A DNA stretch of 64,000 bases from Ignelater luminosus (GCA_011009095.1 VTPC01002427.1:1-64000), one strand, 5' to 3'. Numbered from the stretch's first letter, positions 1 through 13,349 are shown. The notes: generated by a model not told the origin, from the sequence alone. Program-made: numbers and translations.

Positions 1-1500
1 AAAAAAACACCTATTTATAGGTAGGATGAGTTCGCACAGTAGAACAATTAAAAATGAAAGTAACAATGTAAAATTAATGAAATCAAACGGTAAATGCTTA
101 TAAGAGACAAAATAAATATTTTGATTATAATTCAAATAACTCATCAAGAAATATGTTAGGAATGTTAGCGACAACAATTTCTTTACATGGTTGTATACCA
201 AAAACCGTTATAAATTAATTTTTGACAATACAACGGTTTTGTTAAAGTTTGATTTATTGCCATTTGGTTATTTATTTACTGATACAACTTCCGTTATTTA
301 TGAAGAACAGGGTGTTCTATTCATAACAAGCTAGAATAACTGCACCGCGTCTTGAAACTAAACGAGTAATATCCAAAAAATCAAGATGGTGTTAGGATTT
401 CAAAGGCTTTTCACTAGTGTGTTCAAATCTTTTTAAATCTTCCATCATCATCTTTTCTCAGACAAAATTACAATTATTGCGTGGGTGAATTATCATGCTG
501 TATCACAAACGTCCAATCTCTTTTTGTACCTCTAAACCTTCAAGGGAGTTCATTTAGGAAGATTCTTTTTCCTTAATTGTTCCTGTGTAATGTCATTATG
601 GCTGTTTTAGATTTATTATACAATCTTGGCATTCGCAGTTGTTTTATAAAATTTAAATACCGAAAATTTAGAATTTTTATTTGGTAAGTTATTGATGGCA
701 AAGTGCATTGCAATGCTTTACAAGAAATAACTGGAACAAAGTTTGTAGTTAAGTCAGGGTTAAAGGAAAGTGCGACTGGTGTGCTGTAGGGGAAGGCAGA
801 CAGTTGCCCAAGTACCATTACGATGCATGTTTGTACGTGCTAGACGGGAGTCTAGAGAAACCTTATTCTTGTGTAATATTCGATCAAAAAGCTACATTTT
901 GTAATTTTCTGTTATCTTTGATTGCTTGAGTTCAATTCAGTCCTCGGAGGAAATCAACAAACGCATCGTTGTCCTCGGAGATTAACGAACTCGCGATTTT
1001 CCTATACTAATCTGTAATATCTAAAAAAAATGGTAATATTTTGCCTTGAAAAAATCTGTTAAACTAATATTTGTATTTTGATAACTAATTCAGTTTTGTA
1101 AATAATTAGTAGAATCATATCAGGCTAGCTTAATGAGTTATGGTTATTATTTCAGAATGACTTTTCAAATGCCATCTATGAATAAAACCCCTGATTAAAA
1201 ATCTAGATTTTGTGTCTTCAAAACCTAACTAGCTTAAAATTAATAACTTTTTAACAATAATTTATTTAGAATTCTTGTTTACCGGCTGACGTCATAGCTA
1301 AGAAGTGCTTTAATGAATGTTAGTTTCCAGTTTAACTTTACTAGACAACTTATCGTCACCTCTTAAGTTTCAAAAAAGTTCTACGCAAGTAAGCAAGCAA
1401 GCAAGCAAATGAAAGTCAAAACGCCTCCAAAAGTGGCAGACCATTTAGGAGTCAATATCCTATTCAGTCATCAATAACAAAATTGATGTGGATGCCTGAA
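1..1500. other. AT-rich non-coding stretch
   Basis: No frame here resembles a known protein. The short open frames are what AT-rich DNA gives by chance. The stretch contains a two-copy duplication (940-1000, listed separately) and a short run of AAGC units near 1386-1408. Confidence 0.6.
940..1000. repeat. two-copy ~30-bp tandem duplication
   Basis: GTCCTCGGAG opens two adjacent units, at 940 and at 971. The following bases are alike with small differences (AAATCAACAAACGC in the first, ATTAACGAACTCGC in the second). It is one imperfect duplication, too short to call a satellite. Confidence 0.6.
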
Positions 1501-2200
1501 AACTACAAGCGCAAGAACCCGCAGCAGGCCTGATGATGGACAATGAGCCACCCGTTGACTATAATATGCATTGCTAGATGAAGTCTAGTCGAGTCATGTG
1601 TGGGGTAGTGCAATGCCGAGTGGTTTAATCTTCCAAGATAGCACGGTAGCTGGACTCGATGGCTGTAGACGAAACTCTTCTGCCTGATCGGTGCCCGTTC
1701 CGACCAAAATGGAGAGTAAGCAGTTTGCAGAGCTGCTTGATTCTTCAGATCATAGTATTCGAGTACGCAAACATAGTGGTGATGAATGTCGGCAAGAAGC
1801 ATATGGATATCTTCAACATGCGGTGGATACCATTGTTGAGGCCAACCGGTGAGAAAGGATTGCGCACAACGAAGAGCCAAAGACAACAAGGAGAATAAAG
1901 CAATGGCAGGGTGGTAGAAAGCGGTGTTAGACGGTTAACGAATACTGTTGGCAGGTCTGATCCATGACAGAACCAACCTGGAAAGCGCGGGCAGCTGTGG
2001 AGATGTTCAGACGGTTTGGGTCACCAATACGCAGAACACGTTTCAAGCGTATTGGAGGAAGCTTCAGGTGACTGGAAATAGTGGTGGCACCTTATCTCTC
2101 TTTGGCACAACACCATACTCTGAATCTTACGCAAATTCGACACTGCGTTTTCGCTTTGATATAATATTCTTATGGTGCAGCTTCATAGATTTGTAACTCA
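1500..2200. other. unrecognised GC-richer island with short open frames on both strands
   Basis: Base composition rises well above the flanks. Open frames overlap on both strands: plus 1659-1898 and 1948-2196, minus 1503-1889. I recognise no domain in any of them. The plus frame read from about 1706, with stops, has a hydrophilic, coding-like texture (for example AELLDSSDHSIRVRKHSGDE). It could be a decayed mobile element or a processed host sequence. I saw no terminal repeats and no poly(A) tract that would decide between these. Confidence 0.35.
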
Positions 2201-5200
2201 AACCTTAGTATTTTACGTGAGGATGCATACAAAGTCTGCAATTTTATTTGCTTATAAAATAATAATCCTGTTCATTTACCTGTGGTACTGAGAATAGATA
2301 AAGTTGTCTTATTTATAAATCTCGGCATTTTACTTGTTGCATATTTACTGCACTTTGCAAGTAAGAAGTAGAAAGCAAAATTACACTAAGAAGGCCAAAC
2401 TGCATGTAACTTCAAAAATTAAGTTGATGTGGTATTCTTAATAATTGAAAATCACTTGGACTGCCATTCATCCGTCAGTTACTTAAAATAGATTTGATTT
2501 TCAATCTTTATCTGGAATTAAAGTTTGTTTCATATACCCTACACTTGCCAGTGGAAATATTGCATTAAAAGATGATCTGCACAAAAATTTAAAATAATTT
2601 TTTATAATAAAATATTCGAAGTTAGGCAAATTCGAAAGGAAAACGCTACTTATTAGTAAGCAACTTCGTTGAAATAATACTTTCATCTGCAAAAGCTCTA
2701 GTTAAAAGCTTTATTATTTAAATTGAAAAAAGAATATCAAGTCAAAAGCTATTAAAAAGCAACCCAACAAGAATTTAGATGTAGTGAAGGTTAGATATAA
2801 AAAACGCAGAGAGCATAAAAATTATATTTTTACATGTCTACGTAAATGATTTGAATTTATTGTGTTTTAAAAACAATCATCTTTAAAAGGTTCTTAAAGC
2901 AAAAAACCTTATTCGACTGAAATAACAACGAATCTGAAAGAATAGCTACAAAAACATTAAGCATTCTATTTTTCAATGGAAACTAAATTTTATTCTGAAA
3001 ATGAACTATCGAGAATTTTAAAAAATCAGGATAGATCAAAACCTTTTAATTTTAAAATTAGCATAATCCAATTAAGCTAAATGTAATGTAAAATCAAGTG
3101 ACGCAATTTATTTAGTTTTTGCACTACATAAAACGTGAAAATTGTAACCTACTTGGACTATAAATTAATTAAATAAGTGACCCAAATGAAAAGCTTAATT
3201 ATAAATCATTAATTAGTTTACTGAAACTTATCTGTGAGGCTTGTTTTTAAGGAAAAAAAATAAAGTTTGCTAAGTATTTTTAAGTCTTTCAAAGTCTCTT
3301 ACCTACTTCAGAATAGAATGTTAAACACTTAAAAATGTTTGAAGGATCTTGAAAACTTCCAATTGGTGTTAAATAATCTTGAGAATCCTTCGAACTTATG
3401 GAGTTGTTTGAAATTCTCGGTAAGTTTTCGAATAGACTTTAAAATTTTATTTTGAAGTTTTTTTAATTTTAATGTAATACGCTAGTAGTTAATTATATTA
3501 TTAATATGCATGGCTCGGTTCTGTATGTGTAATTATTGAACATTTAGTAAGTTAGTCAACTAGAGTACCGTAATAAGACCTGCTTATGTAAACTTCTAGC
3601 CTACTAACTTAAGATTTTTTAAACATTTTACTAAAACATAACCAGTTTGTTAATAGTTCATAAACTTATGAAAATATAGAGTGAGAATTATAAAAGCTTG
3701 ACAGGAAAACAAGAAAAAATTACCAAATGGATGTGTTACTAACCATCAATGACAAATTAGTCTACAACTTAAAATTTACAGGTTCTAATAAAGAACAGAA
3801 CCAGAAACTGAATCCATATAAGTTCTGTTTAAATAAAACAAAAAATGGGAAAGACAGAAATTGAAAAAATACACAGCCACTAACTTGATTTGCAGTTTCA
3901 CCTTTTAAGTTGCTGTAATCTTAAGTGATTTTGCAGTTTTTATTTAATTTTGGAATAATAAAGCAATTATTTAGGTCAGATTACTGGAGAGTCGAATTTA
4001 CACTGATGAAAGTTTAACTTAAAATGTTTTGGGACTTGCTCCAATTAAAATTTTAAAGCCAAATAAATTTTTGGATCAAGTAAGTCCCACGGGAAAGTGA
4101 AACCTTTTGTATTAACATCATTCTTTGTACGATTCATGGTCTCTCTTTTTGATATTGAACACACCCTATTTTTGTCTTTGATGTTTAATGATTTTGAAAC
4201 GTAATATGAAGAATTTTTTGTGGCTCACATTCATGACGAACACATCCAAAATATGTTACTTTAAGTCACACTATTAGACTTGTGGATTTGAATTGGAAAT
4301 CAGTTTAACTTTAAAGAGAACTAAAATACTGAAAAAGAAAAATTTTACAGCTCAAGAGATATAAATACAAATAAAATTAAAGAAAATAATCAAATAAGTC
4401 AAAAAGGTAGGAATCTTATTGCACTGTTATGGACTACGAAAATTTTCATATCATATCTATGTCTGCTATTTATTGAAGTAATGTAAGTACTCAACAGAAT
4501 GTAGCTCTAAGCGACTCTAATTACTTGCTTTCTTTTTTCGATATTACACTATTCTGTTGGTTCATTATTGAGTCTAATTATTAAATAAATATAGCATGCA
4601 GTAACCTTGAACATAGAGACAAGCATTAATTCGTAAACAGACATCTTGCAATTATTTTTTTCTTCGTTGTCGTCTAACTTGATAAAAACTGCATGGCATT
4701 TCTGTATGAATTCTTCAAGCTTACATATGAAGCAAAGGGGCTTTAACATTTTCATTCAAAAACTAAACTGTTAAACTGAAGCTTTTTCTAACTTTTCTGT
4801 TTTATGAGTACTAAAGCGCTAAAAATTTAAAATTGGCAATTTCTGTCTGCACCGAGGAACTCTAAAAGCTAAACGTTTACATCTTTTTCAGTTTGATGAA
4901 GTGGAATAGAAAGTTTGAAGGAGAAGATATAGTGGTACTTGCCAAAAATAGTAAGCAACCACAACGACCGTGGATGATTTGCACTTAGTCAGCTAAACCA
5001 AAACTCTCACTAAAGAATGTATACCATTGAGTTGTTTACTCTGAGAATAGAAATGACAGTTGTGGAAAAGATGAAGGCACACAGTAAGTATGTATTTCTT
5101 CATAGATCATAGATCAGGATTTATATAGCTCTACCACATTTCTGCAGCCTTATGCATTAAGAAAGATATGACCTTGGATAGGAAAGGCACGTGCTGACAA

Positions 5201-5320
5201 GGTTGTAGTAAGGTCGACAGCGACGTCAGGCAGTCGTGCTAGCTATAAGAGTTGAAGGATTAATTATCAGAGATGCGACAAAGCAGTATATCTCAATACC
5301 CAGAAATTTATATAATACTA
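2200..5320. other. AT-rich non-coding stretch
   Basis: No recognisable protein is encoded here. The one notable structure is the hairpin at 4030-4089, listed separately. The last 400 bases may be a decayed upstream part of the LINE fragment that follows, but no motif supports that. Confidence 0.5.
4030..4089. repeat. 60-bp imperfect hairpin
   Basis: The segment starts TGGGACTT and ends AAGTCCCA. The arms continue as CCAATTAAAATTT against AAATTTTTGG. Such a stem-loop could be the remnant of a very small inverted-repeat element. No duplication of the flanks was seen. Confidence 0.4.
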
Positions 5321-5880
5321 AGACACATAGATGAAAATCTGAAAAGAAATATATAAATAAATGTATTTACATAATCACAAAAAGTCAAGCAGCACTAAAA
5401 GCCGTAGCAGACGGTGTAAGCTAGCAGACCGCAGCACAGTTAAGCTGATTTGGGTATTAGGGCATGCTACAAACAAAAACCAATTGTTTAGCTCAAGTAT
5501 AATCGGAAAACCTATTTTTTGGACCAAAGCCAACTTCAGCAATACAGAAGTGTTTCCTTAGAGAAGCTACAAACACATGGATTAAAGAGCAACAAAGTCA
5601 GATCTAGAAATAGATACGAGAAGCTATTCACAGATAGACTGTCAAAGAAAAAAGCTAAAAAGTTCTATGTAGGTCCGATAGTGAAACAGTGCCACTTTGA
5701 GGCACCGTGTTGCCAAAGATTCAAACTATTCGGATTCGATACGACAAAACCGAATGCCTTTAGTCCCTTTTCTACAGAGAACCTGTACTGGCGATGCTTA
5801 GGTCCAGTTAAAGCTTCTTGACTGTAGCGCAGATGGTTGCTATAGACAGTTTCCAGGTTCAGTAATAATCTTTGCCCAAA
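5320..5880 (+). pseudogene. decayed non-LTR retrotransposon, RNase H region
   Basis: One frame reads ITKSQAALKAVADG at about 5363-5425, matching the SDSQAALKAL motif of the RNase H domain in jockey-type LINEs. A shifted frame then reads STVKLIWVLGHA at 5436-5470, matching the VxLIWVPGH motif that follows about 20 residues later in intact copies. Downstream, REATNTWIKEQQS (5562-5600) fits the region after the RNase H core. Several stops and at least two frameshifts separate these pieces, so it is an old inactive copy. Jockey-like clade assignment rests on the presence of an RNase H domain and the wording of its motifs. The rest of the element was not found next to it. Confidence 0.65.
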
Positions 5881-6149
5881 AACTGCCTAAGATCCAATAA
5901 TTGGCTTTTTTGATTATAACTAGAGCTGCGAGGACAACTCTGTAAGTTCCATTAGAGCTACTGGTTCTCTTTACTTAACTAAAGAATAAAATTGACAGCT
6001 TATCTCAGAATGCAAAATGCAGGGTTATAGCTTGGAAAAGAGATTAGTATAGGACAACCCAATATGGAAGAAAAAGATTATCCTGCATAAATAGTATCCT
6101 CTCGTAATCTTAATTAAGGAACGGTAAAAGCAAAGGCAGGTGGACATCC

Positions 6150-6290
6150 AATAAAACTTGCTGGTCTTCCATATCTGTATATGGATGGATCAACGGGCAC
6201 TGCAAAAACCAAAAAGCACAGTGTAGTCTTTTAGACAAAACTGTACATTGTTTTAGAGGGCGTAATCTAATATTAAAATCAATTTTCTTT
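6150..6290 (+). pseudogene. LINE RNase H fragment, first catalytic motif
   Basis: The frame around 6160-6235 reads LPYLYMDGSTGTAKTKKHS. This resembles the YTDGS motif that opens the RNase H domain of jockey-type LINEs, with the catalytic Asp kept. About 20 residues later KLYIVLEG fits the next strand. In an intact protein this motif precedes the motifs seen at 5.36-5.47 kb, yet here it lies downstream. It is therefore a separate insertion or a rearranged copy. No RT motif was found nearby. Confidence 0.45.
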
Positions 6291-7722
6291 TCCGAAATAA
6301 CTAATAATCTTGTGCACAGGGAATAGTATTTACGGGCACGCTAAACAGACTCGCCAGAATGGAAGCCAGGGATACCAGTTAAAACCAATACTGCTTTCGA
6401 AAATCTATGCATAAGTTGATGATATTACAAAAGGCAAAATAGATACTATTAAATGGCAGTGGCTGTCTAAGCTGAACTGGCTAATAATTATAAGAGATGA
6501 GAGATACCAAGTACAAACTTGACATGCAGGCATTCAAACCTCTAGGCGCGAGCTTTATTCTAACAATAACCATAGTGATTAAAACCAACAGTAACGAACA
6601 ATTACCAACAGTGGCTCATAGTAAGTAAGTGGTTTCTTACTTTACCACCAACATTGGAGTATTGTAAAAAAAGTATATCAGAAAATTTTCAAAACCACGT
6701 CTTCTGAACTGCTATTTCTCAGAATGCAATTACTCACTTCCTTAGTATTATTCAAGAAATTCAATAAAATCAAATTAGTAGTTTTTGAAATAACTGAAAT
6801 AAATATAAATGGCAAGAGAATGATGTATTGATGTTTCTAACAAATGGGCAAGTAATAATTTACTTGGTGTCAATCAAAGTCAAAGAGCGAGGAACGATTA
6901 GTATATTTAGAAGGAAGTTAATAAGATCGTATCAAGGAAAAACACTCTTTACCTATGACCAAACATTTACCACACCTTGACAAGCACAATTAAGCGACAA
7001 TCAAGGTGTTATTGCTTGAACAATTAAAAAACGAGTTTCCATACAAATCTTGGCTATTAGAATAGAATTCTAAATAATTCAACAAAAATATTTAAGGAAA
7101 CCAAACTATTCTACGTATTGCTTTCTCTAGGAAGTAGCATGTAAACAGTTTGAAAATTGGTAGGCAGTGCAGGTCAAGATGAACTAATATTCTTTGTTCG
7201 AAATGTCTAGGTAGCTTATTTTGATGACAAAAGCTAATCGAAAGAATCTTGTTTGGGATGCTAAAGTAGAGACTCGAATAATAAAATTTAATCGTCGAAA
7301 GATTTTTCGCATATCATCAAAATTTAGTGGATTGTATACAAAAATGGAAAATCTCTAATATACGTAGGAATAATAAGGTTGTACCATTTCAAAATTTTCA
7401 GTTGAACACGTTGTATTGTAAATAGCAGCTTTGAGAATGCAAGCTCCGATATAGTTCGAGTTGGACATCGTAAGCAACTTGAAGAACAATAAGTCAAAAA
7501 GAACAAGAGTATTTTGTTTGGGAATAGCTTCTGGAAAAGCTTCAATTTTTTTGAGAAAGTATTATAGATCATCCTTTGACATATCAAGATCCTCAGCGTC
7601 CCTCTTGACTGCTCATTCTGCTTAATGGAAACGTAATGGTTTTGGGAACAGAAAAATTCTTCTGCTTGGTTGTTGCTTAATTCGTTCATTTAAATAGATT
7701 TCATTGGATATAAATCAGTAAT
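6290..7722. other. non-coding stretch with one unrecognised minus-strand open frame
   Basis: No family motif was found. The longest frame is 121 codons on the minus strand (7324-7689), rich in Lys, Phe and Leu, and is probably chance in AT-rich DNA. Confidence 0.45.
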
Positions 7723-7948
7723 TTGATATTTAATTCTCGTATTTACTCAAAGTATCTTCACCTTGACGAAGGCATCCTTTGCCAGGTGAGGGGGCTTGAG
7801 TGTTCCAATGATCATGAAAGCTATGCCGGTGGTAGCGTAGCTACTGGTAGACCTCTCAAGTCGGACAGGTCGAAGGGGAAGAACGAGACGGCCCTCCAAG
7901 AATGAGGGTTGAATTATATGGCCAGTCGTAAAAAATATTATTGCTAAA

Positions 7949-8620
7949 ATGTCCAGGGATAATACGCCTCGGATGTCGGATAGGAATCATAGCAGACAAA
8001 CACAGCAACGAAAATGGACTTTAAGATATGGTGTTTGGAACATACAAGAGATTCGGAATGAGCAACAAGAAGTAACTCAGAAATTATTAAATCGAAAAAT
8101 TGATATAGCCATCCTTTCCGAAACGAAGAAAAAGGGAAAAAGAAGCGAAAACATCAGAGACTTTAAGCATTTTTATTCAGGAGTAGATAAAGACCAAAGA
8201 GCTTAAGCAGGTATATCGATACTCATTCATAAAATACCAAAGAAACCTTGGGAGCCATACAACGAAAGCTTTATAAAACTGACGATCCACTTAAGTGTGA
8301 CAAACATAACAGTTCTTGGCATATACGCTAATAATGACGAGTCTACTGTCCAAGCCAAGGAAAATTTTGAGGCAAACTTGAGAAAAATCCTCGATGAAAT
8401 ACCAAATAGCCATAAAATTGAAGGAAATTTAAATGCTCGAGTAGGAAAACAAATAAACAGTAATGTACTAGGTACGTATGGTGAAGAAACAGTAAACAGT
8501 AATTGAGACAAATACAAACGTAAAATAATGAAAAGCTTTTCGCTCACAAAAGCATTCACAAATACACCTAGTATCAACATACCAGAGATCTTAAATCAAT
8601 AATTGATTGTTTTATTTTGA
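7949..8620 (+). pseudogene. LINE endonuclease (EEP fold) fragment
   Basis: The frame opens with a basic N-terminus and then reads YGVWNIQEI, the degenerate 'TWNVRG'-type strand that begins the exonuclease/endonuclease/phosphatase fold. KIDIAILSETKKKG carries the metal-binding Glu of the IxxLxET motif. A stop at 8204 is followed, in the same domain, by NITVLGIYANNDES (around 8306-8347) and KIEGNLNARVG (around 8416-8448), a degenerate form of the GDFNARVG motif in which the catalytic D is replaced (EGNLN). The enzyme would nick target DNA for priming of reverse transcription. Here the stops and the substituted GDFN motif make it inactive. Confidence 0.65.
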
Positions 8621-9039
8621 AACAGCAAACCAGACTTAGAGTGCAAGACGTGAAAGTGCACAGAGAAGCAGACTGTGGGTCTGAAAATTGCTTGGTGTTA
8701 GCGAAAATCCAATCTAAGATTGAAGGCACTGAATATAATCCGGATAATTCAGAAAACAAAAGCACTCAAAAGCTGTATTCCTGGAGACTAGAACAAACAC
8801 TTATCGAAGAACATAGATCTACGTCGGAAGAATACCAACATATAAAATCTTGCATTTAATGAACCTGCAAAGAAGCGCTATAAAAATAAATTCGAAAAGT
8901 GAACAAACCACATTGGTGATGGGATCTAGAAATATAAGAGAATAGTAAGAAAAAACAAGGAATTACATACAAAATTACTAGAAAATAGGAACAACAAAAA
9001 AATAACTAGTAAAATGAGTCGAAAAATGTAAGAATATGG

Positions 9040-9780
9040 GATTAAGGGTAGTAGATGACACTCTGTTTACACTATTCTATGCGGATGACCAAATGGTTAT
9101 TGGCAAAGATGAGAAAGACCTAAATTACATGATAAGAAAACTAAAAGAAAAAATTGAAAGTGCTGGATTCATGATGAATAAGTCCAAATGTAAAAAAACT
9201 TAAGAATCGAAACAGATACAATACAAAGAGTGAAACGAGCAGATATCTAAGGGTTATTTCTAACAAGAAGGGCAACAGCCAGAACGAAATTCAAGATCTA
9301 ATCAATAAAGGTATGTAGAATAGCAATTAAATCACTGAACTCCCTACTCTGGAATATAACCATAAGAAGAGATACTAAGAAACATTTATATAAAAATATA
9401 GTTCATCTTATACGGTTCGGAGGTTTGGGATGTTATGTCCATCAAAATAAACCCATAGCTACAAAAATTTCATGAAGAGAAGCTGCGGACGATCTAAAAT
9501 TGAAAGAATCAGAAACGAAGTGATAAGAGTGGGAATGAATATGGAGAGACATATAGACAAAGAAATAGGAAAGCGACAGTTGGCTTGGTTTGGCCATGTG
9601 ACGAAAATGACGAAAAATAGACGTCTCCGAAAGATTTGGAAATGGATACCTATGGAAAGAAGGAAAAGAGGACGAACACGTCGAAGTTGGAGAAGTGACA
9701 TGATGTAGATCAAGCGATGGCAGCAAAAAATGTAGAAAAGGTCGAAACCTTAGAAAGGAATGGAAACTGGAGACGGAGAA
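9040..9780 (+). pseudogene. LINE reverse transcriptase 3' part and C-terminal tail
   Basis: A frame reads FYADDQMVIGKDEKDL, with the YADD catalytic box of reverse transcriptase at 9078-9089. The next part, KIESAGFMMNKSKC, fits the strand after the box. From 9472 to 9708 the tail of this LINE family is readable: IERIRNEVIRVGMNMERHI, RQLAWFGHVTKMTKNRR and RRKRGRTRRSW, which matches the usual R-x-x-x-GH-V-x-R-M and GRRxRGRPxxxW motifs. Frameshifts occur between the pieces. The tail after 9709 (AMAAKNVEKVE-like reading) agrees with the usual end of the protein. Confidence 0.65.
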
Positions 9781-9799
9781 ACGGCGACAGCTGTAAAAA

Positions 9800-12700
9800 A
9801 ATCCGAAATTTTCTTTTGTTCCAAAGAAACAATACTGTATACTGTTATTTATTCCATTAAGTACGCCAAAACGCTGAACTGATCGATATTTGCCCAATCT
9901 TTTGTTTGTTGCGACAGAAATAAGGAGTAATACAGTAAGTTGGTCTGTTGCAAAGCTAAAATTGAGCATTTTCTAAATTTGTTATTGTGTTTTAACTATC
10001 AATCTAATTTGAGCTTTTAAACGTCTCAGCTCGCCTTCGACTTTGAGATTAGCACTAGAGTGATTTCTGTCACATTTTTATTTTGGATTTCTTGCAAGAG
10101 ATTCTTTACAGTGTATTTAAGTATTAACTCTTGTTAGTGTTTTGGAGATCTTTTCACTTTTTAATTCGTTTTGAAAATTTTGTCTGATAAACATTTTAGA
10201 TTATCAACTATTTGGATTATCGCTTCATTTTTGTATATGAGATTATCAAGTAAACGACTGATGGATGTTGAAGAAACAAAGTAGGTTTACAAAAGCAAAA
10301 ACTAAACAGTTATCTATTGTAAGAAACTCTGTATCATTTGGTAATGAATAGATAGGTAGAAATTCAATTTTCCAAAAGGTGATAGTTGAATCCGCGAGTT
10401 CGATCAACTCATAAATTATTTTTTAAGTTGATTAAATAATAAATTCTGAGATGGGCGACAATATAGAGATTGTACTGTAAATTTTACAACGTTTTTGCTT
10501 ATCACAAACATTAGATAATAAATAGAAAGAGTTTTGACACTTATTAATTATTGTGACATGGAGAAACGAGAAATAATTTATTTCAAAATTAAAGTTCAAC
10601 CTGTCTTTATACCTTGCTGAAATGTTACGGTACCTTGCCTAAGGTTATTTTAATAAAATAACTTTCTAGGTAGTATACGTTATGTTTACAACATTATAGG
10701 GTGAAAACACCGTTTTGTAATAATTACTTTACAAAAGTAAAATATTTTTAAACATCTCCATAGAATTCAAACCAGTTAAGTGGGTAATACTACCATAAAA
10801 CTAAATCAGGTAGAAAAATAAATCGAACGGCCAACACGATAATTACTGTTAACTGTAATAAAATTAATTGCAAGGTTGTACGCAAATAGGAAGTAAATTA
10901 AAATATATTAGTTACTATAAACCAGTTCAGTGGTAAACTTTTTTTTTGTTGGTATTAATTTCATGCATTTAAAAATTCGTTCAGTTGTTTTTCGAATGAC
11001 ATAATACCTGTAAGCAAGATATAATTATTACAAATAATATTAGAAAGTGCATTAGGTATTATTACGCGGCTCGTTTTATTAGATGAAAACATTCACAAAC
11101 TGATTTCGTCGTAGCCTATATAACAGCTGTCAGCTGGTTGTAATGTTGATGGCGATCTGGCATGCGAAGATCTCTAATAGCAATTTATTGTAAATGAGAT
11201 GTGTTTCTCTGATGTTACACATGCGATAATATATAAATGTAGCATCATTTCAAAACGGTAATTAATTTCTGTTAAAAAGTGCATGCACATTGTTCAGAAA
11301 ATTCCACTTTTTGTTCTTTTGTAGAAATTTAATGACAAGTTTTGCAACTTTACTCTTCCATAAAATGCAAGACAATTACTTAAATTGTATAAAACTTGCA
11401 GTAAGGTGTGAACAAATACAAAAGAACATAACTATTACTATCATTATTGTTGTTGTTGCAAATGTGAAATTTTATGCATTTATGTAGCCAGCAATCGTAA
11501 AATTAATTTTACGGTTTCCATCATTCAACACACTTAAAATATTTTTGTAAGTTTAAACATGCTAGGAAAATAAAATTTTAAATTTCTAATGTAAATGTAA
11601 AATAAACTTCTTCTCACTCGAGTACCTAGAAATTTAATATTGTATAAACCTTACATTTGAACGAGTACGTGAAATACAAGAGGAAAATGATTTTTCTTTC
11701 ATATTCAAGTGTGATAGAACTTTTACTGCTTTCAGGCCAAATCTGAAAATATAAGGAAAACGAGTCACGTTCTATTAAAGACAAATAACAAAATCAAATG
11801 CGGAAGTACAGATTATTTCACTTTTTTAAAATTGTCGTTTATACATAATATTGAGAGATTGAGAATTTCTTCTAAAATTATTCTTTACTTTTGTAATATC
11901 TACTTGTTTTAGTTATTAAATATTGAATAGCGTAGTAAATTCAATTTTAAGATTATACAAATAGAAAATTTAGATTTCACGTGGAATTCGAGCGCACATT
12001 TCTGGTGCACCCGATCATGGTTCTGCCAATTGAGCCAGCAGAATCCTATCAGAAGCAGAGCTAAAGCGCTTGCATGTAATTATTAATTAAAGCTGTGTTT
12101 GGAAAATAACGTTATTAAAACTCTAAATGCTGCTAACTTTCTTATTTCAAACAAATATTTTTTAAATTATACCTGGAAATCATCTTGTCATGGTATAAGC
12201 ACGTAGTTTTCATTCTTGTTGCAATTGAAGCCTTTGTGATAAATTGGGATCCACCATATCACATCGCATAAATTTTTAGTGTATAGGTATTTTTGTTTAA
12301 TAAAATCAAAAAAAGCTGAGAAGCTCAGGGAATATAGTGCAATGGACACCTGTTTGAAACTAGGAAGCGTTAAGGAATCTCACTAACGATGATCTTGATC
12401 ACTTCATCACTACGCGTAAGCTACTAAATTTAATCTGAACCAGTATAAAAGCTTAGCGTTCATATTGTGTTTGCACTATTAGTCCCTTCTTTCTCAAAGT
12501 CATCTCTTAAATTGCGACAGCTTCTTTTCTACCATAAGCACATGCCTAATACTAAGAGCCAGTTTAAGTATATCATCCTTAAATTTTCTAGCTTTAAATC
12601 TTATGATATCTCAAGTTTTATTATTATTGACAAATCGTATCGTAACAACTCCAAGTACGCTCTTGCTGTAGACAATTAAGAACTTCCCATAAACAATGTC

Positions 12701-13349
12701 AGACCAAATGATAGGTGCTAAAAATACTAAAAATCTGGATCAAAAACCCTAGGTGTGATTTTCTCCCGCTTAAGTTTTTCTGTCTAAAAACAGTTACTCG
12801 TTTTCCATTTTAATTAGCGTTTGAATTATAAACATTTCGAAATGAGCTTTGAAAACTGTACAAACATTTGTAGCAATAAATCTCTGTTCTGAATAGAAAC
12901 GTGTGGGATTCAGTCCAATACACACGAGATTTTCTTGATGTATTCGTTTCTTTGTAGAAGAATCTGAAAAACACAATCCAATTTTCATTTCTTCAAAATA
13001 TCATAAGCATAACTTTGAAACTTTATAACTTGTATTTGAAGCTTTCGCCTACTAATGACAACGCTTTTTTTGTGTACAGGTGTAACAATCCCGTAAGCAG
13101 ACCAACTTGATAAGAGTGACTCTAGCAAATCTTGAGGTGATTGACTCTATAAAGCTGTGCCAGGATAAAAATATTTTAATTGCATCTCTTCCTAACAATT
13201 CTACCCACCTAAAGCATGATAGGTGAAATCGAGTGACTTGTTTGATATGCGTATTCTCCAAAAACTAGCTGGCTTGTCAACGGACACAATAAGTCATTGT
13301 TATTTAGCAGTTGTCAAACAGTTAAATACGTGATATTAATTTTGGTGAG
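9800..13349. other. AT-rich non-coding stretch
   Basis: No protein-coding similarity was seen. The only structured item is a tRNA-like segment at 11976-12046. A part near 12990-13100 resembles segments at 16.9 kb and 18.85 kb (see the dispersed repeat entries). Confidence 0.5.
11976..12046 (-). ncRNA. tRNA-like segment, probable tRNA pseudogene or SINE head
   Basis: On the minus strand TGGCTCAATTGG (complement of 12026-12037) matches the A box of RNA polymerase III promoters. GCTCGAATTCC (complement of 11983-11993) resembles the B box, at about the right spacing for a tRNA. The anticodon arm does not pair convincingly and the acceptor ends do not match. A working tRNA is therefore unlikely. 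A tRNA-derived SINE head or a decayed tRNA copy fits better. Confidence 0.35.

Larger units (their letters stand above)
7723..9800 (+). mobile_element. internally deleted non-LTR retrotransposon, RTE-like
   Basis: Three blocks occur in the order expected for an RTE-like LINE of the kind often mis-annotated as 'craniofacial development protein 2-like'. These are a 5' segment (7770-7905, GGSVATGRPLKSDRSKGKNE), an endonuclease block (7949-8620) and a reverse transcriptase tail with YADD (9048-9200), followed by the family's C-terminal tail (9472-9780). The roughly 200 or more residues normally lying between the endonuclease and YADD are missing or unrecognisable, and stops interrupt every block. 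It is a dead copy in plus orientation. The element probably ends near 9800. I saw no target-site duplication, as is usual for this class. Confidence 0.7.

Noticed and set aside
9442-9969. 175-codon minus-strand open frame
   Set aside because: It lies opposite the C-terminal tail of the plus-strand LINE, whose motifs are clear; the minus frame is a shadow.
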